DNA of 42,662 bases from Nesterenkonia halophila (GTDB lineage Bacteria > Actinomycetota > Actinomycetes > Actinomycetales > Micrococcaceae): positions 1 to 42,662 of the forward strand of contig NZ_WIAX01000019.1 of assembly GCF_009467795.1 (NCBI RefSeq), written 5' to 3'. The notes beneath the pieces were generated by a model, which saw only the letters and a program-made list of their open reading frames with translations, ran no database searches and was not told the DNA's origin. How positions within the stretch are numbered: position 1 is the stretch's first letter; the number at the start of each line of letters is the position of its first letter. The position numbers were made by a program, and so were the translations under genes. This document shows positions 35,440 through 42,662 of this stretch, piece by piece.

Positions 35440-35498
35440 CGGGGGATCCACTGCTGCTGAATCGCCGCATCGGCGACACAGCAGCAGTGAATCCCCCG
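35440..35498. terminator. Long hairpin downstream of the alditol oxidase gene
   Basis: Two 20-base arms (35440-35459 and 35479-35498) pair with one mismatch; inside, TCGCCG-CAT-CGGCGA adds 6 bp. It lies 41 bases after the stop codon and 96 bases before the araB operator. Confidence 0.7.
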
Positions 35499-35593
35499 TT
35501 CGCCGTCCGCATCCGACACTCCGGCGGGCGAGGCGGGCTCCGCGCCCGGCATGACGCAGGACACGGAGGTGTGTGGCGCCGGACACGACGAGA

Positions 35594-35607
35594 TGTTAAC
35601 GTTAACA
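35594..35607. promoter_or_regulatory. LacI-type operator ahead of araB
   Basis: TGTTAACGTTAACA is a perfect 14-bp palindrome with a central CG, 40 bases before the araB ATG. It is one of the most AT-rich spots in the window. Form and place fit an arabinose repressor of the LacI family. Confidence 0.75.
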
Positions 35608-35647
35608 CTCGGATGTGCTCTGGAACACGCGAAGGAGTCCTGCAGAG

Positions 35648-37378
35648 ATGACCACCACTGACCCCGTCGTGATCGGCATCGACTTCGGCACCCTGTCCGG
35701 ACGTGCGCTCGTGGTGCGCGTCAGCGACGGCGCCGAGCTCGGCAGCGCCGTCCACGACTATCCGCACGCCGTCATGGACGACGCGCTGACCGCCCACCGC
35801 GGGGAGCCGCTGCCTCCCGAGTGGGCGCTGCAGGTCCCGGCGGACTACGTCGAGGTGCTCAAGACCGCGGTGCCGGCCGCCGTCGAGGCCGCCGGCGTGA
35901 GCCCGGAGCAGGTCGTGGGCATCGGCACCGACTTCACCGCCTGCACGATGGTGCCGACCACCGACGACGGCACGCCGCTGAACGAGCTGGAGGAGTACGG
36001 CGACCGGCCGCACGCCTACACCAAGCTCTGGAAGCACCACGCCGCCCAGGGGCAGGCCGACCGGATCAACGAGCTGGCCCACTCCCGCGGCGAGGACTGG
36101 ATCGGCCGCTACGGCGGGTTCATCTCCTCGGAGTGGGAGTTCGCCAAGGGGCTGCAGATCCTGGAGGAGGACTCCGAGCTCTACGCGGCGATCGACCACT
36201 GGGTCGAGGCCGCCGACTGGATCGTCTGGCAGCTGACCGGCCAGTACGTGCGCAACGCCTGCACCGCCGGCTACAAGGGCATCTACCAGGACGGCTCCTA
36301 CCCGTCGCAGGACTTCCTCGCCGCGCTGAACCCGGAGTTCGCCGACTTCGTCGCCGAGAAGCTCGATCACCGGATCGGCGAGCTCGGCGAGAACGCGGGC
36401 GGCCTCTCCGAGGAGGCGGCCGGCTGGACCGGGCTGCGTCCGGGCATCGCCGTCTCCGTCGGCAACGTCGACGCCCATGTCACTGCTCCGGCCGCCGACG
36501 CCGTCGACTCCGGTCAGATGGTCGCGATCATGGGCACCTCGACCTGCCATGTGATGAACGGCGACCGGCTCGCCGAGGTGCCCGGGATGTGCGGCGTCGT
36601 CGACGGCGGCATCCTCGCCGGGGCCTGGGGCTACGAGGCCGGCCAGTCCGGCGTCGGCGACATCTTCGGCTGGTACGTCGACAACCAGGTGCCGGCCTCC
36701 TACGCGGAGGAGGCATCCTCCCGCGGGATCGGGCTGCACGAGCTGCTCACCGAGAAGGCCGCCGCCCAGCCGGTCGGCGCCCACGGCCTGGTCGCGCTGG
36801 ACTGGCACTCCGGCAACCGCTCGGTGCTGGTCGACCACGAGCTCTCCGGGCTGATCGTCGGCCTGACGCTGACCACCCGCCCCGAGGAGGTCTACCGCGC
36901 GCTGCTGGAGGCCACCGCCTACGGCACCCGGACCATCATCGAGTCCTTCGGCGACTCCGGGGTGCCGGTCACGGAGCTCGTCGTCGCCGGCGGCCTGCTG
37001 AAGAACCGCTTCCTCATGCAGCTCTACTCGGACATCACCCGGCTGCCGATCTCGACGATCGTCTCCGAGCAGGGCCCGGCGCTGGGCTCGGCGGTCCACG
37101 CCGCCGTCGCCGCCGGACACTACGCCGACGTCCGCGCCGCCGGGGCGGCGATGGGCGGACGCGTCGAGCGGGCCTACACCCCGGACCCGGCCGCCGCCGA
37201 CGCCTACGACGAGCTCTTCGCCGAGTACACCCGCCTGCACGACCACTTCGGCCGCGGCGGCGACGACATGATGCGCCGGCTGAAGGCGATCCGCCGCCGC
37301 GCCCACGCCGAGCAGCTCGCCGAGCAGCCGGCCGATCGGCAGACCGAGACCGCCGCCGCGGAAGGAGCCCGCGCATGA
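35648..37378 (+). CDS. araB: Ribulokinase
   Basis: AraB phosphorylates L-ribulose to L-ribulose 5-phosphate. The protein has 576 residues and the FGGY sugar-kinase fold: phosphate-binding loop [17 protein letters not shown] at the N-terminus, [14 protein letters not shown], and the second ATP-binding region [19 protein letters not shown]. The length and the FTACTM and GTSTCHVM motifs fit ribulokinase rather than xylulokinase. ATG at 35648 follows GAAGGAG. A LacI-type palindrome precedes it, so it is the first gene of an araB-araD-araA operon. It overlaps araD by 4 bp. Confidence 0.94.
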   Translation: MTTTDPVVIGIDFGTLSGRALVVRVSDGAELGSAVHDYPHAVMDDALTAHRGEPLPPEWALQVPADYVEVLKTAVPAAVEAAGVSPEQVVGIGTDFTACTMVPTTDDGTPLNELEEYGDRPHAYTKLWKHHAAQGQADRINELAHSRGEDWIGRYGGFISSEWEFAKGLQILEEDSELYAAIDHWVEAADWIVWQLTGQYVRNACTAGYKGIYQDGSYPSQDFLAALNPEFADFVAEKLDHRIGELGENAGGLSEEAAGWTGLRPGIAVSVGNVDAHVTAPAADAVDSGQMVAIMGTSTCHVMNGDRLAEVPGMCGVVDGGILAGAWGYEAGQSGVGDIFGWYVDNQVPASYAEEASSRGIGLHELLTEKAAAQPVGAHGLVALDWHSGNRSVLVDHELSGLIVGLTLTTRPEEVYRALLEATAYGTRTIIESFGDSGVPVTELVVAGGLLKNRFLMQLYSDITRLPISTIVSEQGPALGSAVHAAVAAGHYADVRAAGAAMGGRVERAYTPDPAAADAYDELFAEYTRLHDHFGRGGDDMMRRLKAIRRRAHAEQLAEQPADRQTETAAAEGARA

Positions 37379-38118
37379 TCCGCCTGTCCGCCCTGCCCGA
37401 GCCGGTCCGCGAGGCGGTCGCCGCCGCGCGCGAGCGCGTCGCCGCGCTGCACGCCGAACTGCCCCGCAACGAGCTGGTCGTCTGGACCGCCGGCAACGTC
37501 TCCGAACGGGTGCCGACCGTCGAGGCCGCGCGGCTCGGCGCCGACGAGGAGCAGCCCGCGCTCTTCGTCATCAAGCCCTCCGGGGTCTCCTACGACGAGC
37601 TCACCGCCGAATCCATGGTCGTCTGCACCCTGGACGGCGAGAAGATCGACGACGGCACGCCCGAGACGCTCACGCCGTCCTCGGACACCGCCGCCCATGC
37701 CTACGTCTACCGGCACATGGACGAGGTCGGGGGAGTGGTCCACGCCCACTCGACCTACGCCACCGCCTGGGCCGCCCGCAGCGAGCCCATCCCGTGCGTG
37801 CTGACGATGATGGCCGACGAGTTCGGCGGCGACGTCCCGGTGGGGCCCTTCGCGCTCATCGGCGACGACTCCATCGGCCGCGGCATCGTCGAGACGCTGC
37901 GCACCTCGCGCTCGCCGGCGGTGCTGATGGCCCAGCACGGCCCCTTCACCGTCGGGGCCGGCGCGAAGCAGGCCGTCAAGGCCGCGGTGATGTGCGAGGA
38001 GGTCGCCCGCACCGTGCATGTCGCCCGCCAGCTGGGCGAGCCGCCGCGCATCGACCAGGGGCAGGTCGACTCCCTCTTCGACCGCTACCAGAACGTCTAC
38101 GGCCAGAAAGGCGCATGA
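37375..38118 (+). CDS. araD: L-ribulose-5-phosphate 4-epimerase
   Basis: AraD turns L-ribulose 5-phosphate into D-xylulose 5-phosphate, which enters the pentose phosphate pathway. It has 247 residues and a class II aldolase fold. The zinc ligands are His123 and His125 ([10 protein letters not shown]) and His188 (AQHGPFTVG). TAGNVSERV and [10 protein letters not shown] bind the phosphate in the family. GGAAGGAG precedes the ATG, which overlaps the araB stop by 4 bp; the stop overlaps araA by 4 bp. Confidence 0.94.
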   Translation: MIRLSALPEPVREAVAAARERVAALHAELPRNELVVWTAGNVSERVPTVEAARLGADEEQPALFVIKPSGVSYDELTAESMVVCTLDGEKIDDGTPETLTPSSDTAAHAYVYRHMDEVGGVVHAHSTYATAWAARSEPIPCVLTMMADEFGGDVPVGPFALIGDDSIGRGIVETLRTSRSPAVLMAQHGPFTVGAGAKQAVKAAVMCEEVARTVHVARQLGEPPRIDQGQVDSLFDRYQNVYGQKGA

Positions 38119-39638
38119 TGACCACCACGCTGAGCAACCCCTACGCCGGCCGGAAAGTCTGGTTCCTGACCGGCTCGCAGGGCCTCTACGGCGAGGACAC
38201 CCTGCAGCAGGTCGCCGACCAGTCCCGGCACGTCGCCGAGACGCTCGACGCCGCCGAGGCGATCCCGGCGACCATCGAGCACCGCGAGGTGCTCACCGAC
38301 CGCGAAGCCATCCACGCCGAGGTGCTGGCGGCGAACGCCGACCCGGACTGCCTGGGCGTGATCGTCTGGATGCACACCTTCTCGCCGGCGCGGATGTGGA
38401 TCCGCGGGCTCGAGGCGTTGACCAAGCCGCTGCTGCACTTCCACACGCAGGCGAACCGCGAGCTGCCCTGGGCCGAGATCGACATGGACTTCATGAACCT
38501 CAACCAGGCCGCCCACGGCGATCGCGAGTTCGCCTATATGGCCGCTCGCACGTCGACGCCGCGCAAGACGGTGGTCGGCCATGCCACCGACGAGCGAGTC
38601 CGGGCCAAAGTCGGCACCTGGGTGCGTGCCGCGGCCGGCTGGGACACGCTGCAGCACCTGAAGCTGTGCCGCTTCGGCGACACGATGCGCAACGTCGCCG
38701 TCACCGAGGGCGACAAGACCGAGGCCGAGATCGCCCTGGGCACCACGGTCAACGCCTGGGCGGTCAATGACCTCGTCGAGCGGGTCGAGGCCGTGCCGCA
38801 GGCCGAGGTGGATCGCCTGCTGACCGAATACGAGGCGCTCTACGACGTCGCCGAGGAGCTGCGCGAGGGCGGCTCGCGGCGCGAGTCGCTGGCGTACGCC
38901 GCCCGGCAGGAGGCTGGCATGCGCTCCTTCCTCGTCGAGGGCGGCTTCGAGGCCTTCACCACGAACTTCGAGGACCTCGGCGGACTGCGCCAGCTGCCCG
39001 GGCTGGCCGTGCAGCGGCTGATGGCCGAGGGCTACGGCTTCGGCGCCGAGGGCGACTGGAAGACCGCCCTGCTGGTCCGCGCGGCGAAGGTCATGGGCCA
39101 CGGCCTCCCCGGCGGCGCCTCGCTGATGGAGGACTACACCTACGAGATGACCCCGGGGAAGGAGAAGATCCTCGGGGCGCACATGCTCGAGATCTGCCCG
39201 TCGCTGACCACGTCGCGGCCCCGGCTGGAGATCCACCCGCTGGGCATCGGCGACCGCGAGGACCCGGTGCGCCTGGTCTTCGACACCGATCCGGGCGAGG
39301 CGGTCGTGGTGGCGATGACCGACCTGCGCGAGCGCTTCCGGCTGACCGCCAACGCCGTCGACGTCGTCGGCCCCGACCACCAGCTGCCGAACCTGCCGGT
39401 GGCCCGTGCGGTCTGGGAGCCGCGGCCGGACTTCGCCACCTCGGCGGAGTGCTGGCTGACCGCCGGCGCGGCGCACCACACGGTGATGTCCACCGCCGTC
39501 GGCGTGGAGGCCTTCGCCGACCTCGCCGAGATCGCCGGAGTGGAGCTGGCGGTCATCGACGAGTCCACCAGCACGCGCGGCTTCGCACAGGAGCTGCGCC
39601 TCAACGCCGCCTATCACCGACTCGCCCAGGGGCTGTGA
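38115..39638 (+). CDS. araA: L-arabinose isomerase
   Basis: AraA converts L-arabinose to L-ribulose. It has 507 residues, the usual length. Metal and catalytic regions are clear: [37 protein letters not shown] and [23 protein letters not shown] near the start and [14 protein letters not shown] are also family hallmarks. Two ATGs (38115 and 38118) stand in tandem; the first overlaps the araD stop by 4 bp. It is the last of the three catabolic genes, and a structured leader of the next transport genes begins about 70 bases after it. Confidence 0.96.
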   Translation: MMTTTLSNPYAGRKVWFLTGSQGLYGEDTLQQVADQSRHVAETLDAAEAIPATIEHREVLTDREAIHAEVLAANADPDCLGVIVWMHTFSPARMWIRGLEALTKPLLHFHTQANRELPWAEIDMDFMNLNQAAHGDREFAYMAARTSTPRKTVVGHATDERVRAKVGTWVRAAAGWDTLQHLKLCRFGDTMRNVAVTEGDKTEAEIALGTTVNAWAVNDLVERVEAVPQAEVDRLLTEYEALYDVAEELREGGSRRESLAYAARQEAGMRSFLVEGGFEAFTTNFEDLGGLRQLPGLAVQRLMAEGYGFGAEGDWKTALLVRAAKVMGHGLPGGASLMEDYTYEMTPGKEKILGAHMLEICPSLTTSRPRLEIHPLGIGDREDPVRLVFDTDPGEAVVVAMTDLRERFRLTANAVDVVGPDHQLPNLPVARAVWEPRPDFATSAECWLTAGAAHHTVMSTAVGVEAFADLAEIAGVELAVIDESTSTRGFAQELRLNAAYHRLAQGL

Positions 39639-39707
39639 TCTGGATTACGGCGACCCGTGAGACTATGTGACACGGCACCGGCCGGGTCGTGAGCCTCGAC
39701 CCCCGAT

Positions 39708-39834
39708 CCCCGGCGGCCGCCGCGCCGGCTCCTCTCCGCACCACCGTCGACGCACGGGAGGGGAGCGGCGCGGCCGCCGGGTCGCCGCCGCATCGGCGGC
39801 GCATTCGCACTGTCCGTCCGGAGCGCCGGACGGA
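39708..39834 (+). promoter_or_regulatory. Structured leader with three stem-loops before the ChvE-type gene
   Basis: Three hairpins stand in a row. The first is long and bulged: CCCGGCGGCCGC... to ...CGGCCGCCGGG, 39708-39781. The second is GCCGCCG-CAT-CGGCGGC (39784-39800). The third is TCCGTCCGG-AGCG-CCGGACGGA (39813-39834), seven bases before the ribosome site. They may terminate araA transcripts in part, or protect or regulate the next mRNA. TATGTG (39664-39669) is a weak -10 candidate. Confidence 0.5.
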
Positions 39835-39852
39835 GACGTCAAGGAGGACATG

Positions 39853-41001
39853 ATGAGGATCAGGAATCTCACCGCACTGGGCGCCTCGGCGGCGCTCGTC
39901 TTCTCCGTCGCCGGCTGCGCCGGCGGCGGCGCCGGCAGCGGCGACGGCGGGGGCGACGAGGCCCCCGAGGACATGAGCGTCGGCGTGGCCATGCCCACCC
40001 AGACCTACGAGCGCTGGCTCAAGGACGGCGACAACATCGGGTCCGGCCTGGAGGAGCTCGGCTACGACGTCGAGCTGCAGTACGCCGACGACGACATTCC
40101 GACCCAGTCCCAGCAGATCGACCAGATGATCACCCAGGGCGTGGACGCGCTGATCGTCGGCGCCATCGACGGCAGCGCGCTGTCGGCCCAGCTGGACGCC
40201 GCCGAGTCCGCCGACATCCCGGTGATCTCCTACGACCGGCTGCTGACCGACAACGAGAACGTCGACTTCTACGTCACCTTCGACAACTACCAGGTCGGCG
40301 TGAACCAGGCCAACGCCCTGCTCTACGGCCTGGGCATCCTGGACCAGGACTTCGAACCGGCCGAGGATGCCCCGGAGGGACCGCTGAACGTCGAGCTCTT
40401 CGCCGGCTCGCTGGACGACAGCAACTCCCACCACTTCTGGGACGGCGCCATCGACACGCTGCAGCCCTACATCGACGACGGCACGCTGGAGGTCCCCTCG
40501 GGGCAGACCGACATCGAGCAGGCCGCCACCCAGCGGTGGGAGCAGGAGACCGCGCAGAAGCGCATGGAGAACCTGCTGACCACCCACTACAACTCCGGCG
40601 AGGAGCTCGACGGCGTGCTCGCGCCCGCCGACCCGCTGTCCCGCGGCATCATCACCGCGCTGCGCAGCGACGGACAGGGCGACACCATCGAGGACGGGCT
40701 GCCGATCGTCACCGGCCAGGACGCCGAGATCGCCTCGGTGAAGCTGATCGCCGACGGCGTGCAGCACTCGACGATCTTCAAGGACACCCGCGACCTCGCC
40801 GACCAGGCGGTCGAGGCGGCCGACACCTACCTGCAGGGCGGTGAGCCCGAGCCGAACGACACCGAGACCTACGACAACGGGGCCAAGGTCGTGCCCTCCT
40901 ACCTGCTCGATGTCCAGATGGTGCTGGAGGACAACTATGAGGAGATCCTCGTCGAGTCCGGCTACTACACCGAGGAGCAGGTCGACTCCGGCCAGATGTG
41001 A
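39853..41001 (+). CDS. chvE: Monosaccharide-binding lipoprotein, ChvE type
   Basis: The protein has 382 residues with lipobox VAG-C22. The mature part matches the ChvE/XylF group of sugar-binding proteins (family 2): MSVGVAMPTQTYERWLKDGDNI, LIVGAIDGSALSAQL, IPVISYDRLLTDNENVDFYVTFDN and the C-terminal VVPSYLLDVQMVL. ChvE-type proteins bind monosaccharides such as L-arabinose, glucose and galactose; arabinose fits the neighbourhood. It works with the MmsA ATPase that follows and a permease beyond the window. ATG at 39853 is 5 bases after AAGGAGG and is preferred to the ATG at 39850. Confidence 0.9.
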   Translation: MRIRNLTALGASAALVFSVAGCAGGGAGSGDGGGDEAPEDMSVGVAMPTQTYERWLKDGDNIGSGLEELGYDVELQYADDDIPTQSQQIDQMITQGVDALIVGAIDGSALSAQLDAAESADIPVISYDRLLTDNENVDFYVTFDNYQVGVNQANALLYGLGILDQDFEPAEDAPEGPLNVELFAGSLDDSNSHHFWDGAIDTLQPYIDDGTLEVPSGQTDIEQAATQRWEQETAQKRMENLLTTHYNSGEELDGVLAPADPLSRGIITALRSDGQGDTIEDGLPIVTGQDAEIASVKLIADGVQHSTIFKDTRDLADQAVEAADTYLQGGEPEPNDTETYDNGAKVVPSYLLDVQMVLEDNYEEILVESGYYTEEQVDSGQM

Positions 41002-41017
41002 TCGCGGCGCGATCCCC

Positions 41018-41070
41018 CGCCGTCCCTGGCCCCGCGGCGCCGACACCACGGCGCGGGACCAGGGACGGCG
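41018..41070 (+). terminator. Attenuating hairpin between chvE and mmsA
   Basis: CGCCGTCCCTGG-C-CCCGCG (41018-41036) pairs with CGCGGG-A-CCAGGGACGGCG (41052-41070), an 18-bp stem with one mismatch and a 15-base loop. Such a hairpin after a binding-protein gene commonly lowers downstream expression relative to it. Confidence 0.65.
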
Positions 41071-41115
41071 GACCGCCCGGCGCCGCGATCCGCGGCGTGC
41101 GGTCCGGCCCGATGT

Positions 41116-41167
41116 CACCCCCGACGTCACCCCTCGACGCTCACCCTCGACACCCACCCTCGACACC
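41116..41167 (+). repeat. C-rich direct repeats upstream of mmsA
   Basis: Four imperfect copies of a 12-14 base unit, CACCCTCGACACC and variants, lie head to tail; the last two are identical. The strand is rich in C and poor in G, unlike the rest of the window, and should be unstructured as RNA. Confidence 0.7.
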
Positions 41168-41236
41168 CATCCCTCCCTGACGGCGGCCCCGCGGCGACAT
41201 CCGGCGGGCCGTCGAGGCCTGGCCTGAGGAGGCCCC

Positions 41237-42662
<1,426 letters not shown>

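Noticed and set aside
33692..37306. A 1204-codon minus-strand frame opposite the alditol oxidase and araB
   Set aside because: Shadow of recognised genes on the plus strand; no family motif.

Overview
The window is very GC-rich, densely coded actinobacterial chromosome, most likely from the order Micrococcales (a Micrococcaceae-type genome such as a Nesterenkonia or Arthrobacter relative; genus not resolved). Supporting signs are the tmRNA tag ADSKRTDFALAA, the fused E1/E2 2-oxoglutarate decarboxylase Kgd, the actinobacterial GuaB1 protein, the SigR/RsrA thiol-stress pair, the 24-residue ribosomal protein bL37, and the many strongly acidic proteins. No insertion sequence, prophage, CRISPR array, tRNA or rRNA gene was seen. 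Most of the window is ordinary core genome followed by a sugar-use island.

Positions 1-5000 hold the end of ftsE, then ftsX, tmRNA (ssrA), an arylsulfotransferase-like lipoprotein gene lying between ssrA and smpB, smpB, and two overlapping crcB fluoride-channel genes. Positions 5000-8700 are a manganese module on the minus strand: an MntR-like DtxR-family repressor and a binding protein/ATPase/permease ABC importer. The importer promoter carries a near-perfect palindrome between its -35 and -10 elements. Positions 8700-14400 hold doxX-aroA-rsgA-hisN (minus strand) and the divergent sigR-rsrA operon, which has an apparent SigR-type promoter and a second, N-terminally extended start. Positions 14400-24500 hold bL37, another DoxX protein, an SGNH-like protein lacking its catalytic residues, kgd, guaB1 and two overlapping CNNM/HlyC-type transport genes.

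Positions 24500-28000 are a zinc module: znuA-znuC-znuB with a convergent Zur-type repressor. Together with the mnt genes the window has two separate cluster-9 metal importers, and the visible ligands and regulators point to different metals.

Positions 28100 to the end are an L-arabinose island: an intracellular GH51 arabinofuranosidase, a CUT1-type sugar-binding lipoprotein without permeases, two LacI regulators flanking a HIT hydrolase, an alditol oxidase (AldO-like), araB-araD-araA with 4-bp overlaps, and the first two genes of a ChvE/MmsA-type monosaccharide importer, cut by the window end. A perfect 14-bp palindrome precedes araB, and its half-site CGTTAA recurs at the promoters of the arabinofuranosidase and the CUT1 binding protein. 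A plausible flow is uptake of arabino-oligosaccharides and L-arabinose, release of arabinose by the glycosidase, then isomerase, kinase and epimerase steps to D-xylulose 5-phosphate, with AldO possibly feeding in pentitols. I see no strong case for a wholly new system. The best leads are regulatory: the dual SigR start, the operator inside the mnt promoter, the arabinose operators, and the structured leaders around the ChvE-type gene.
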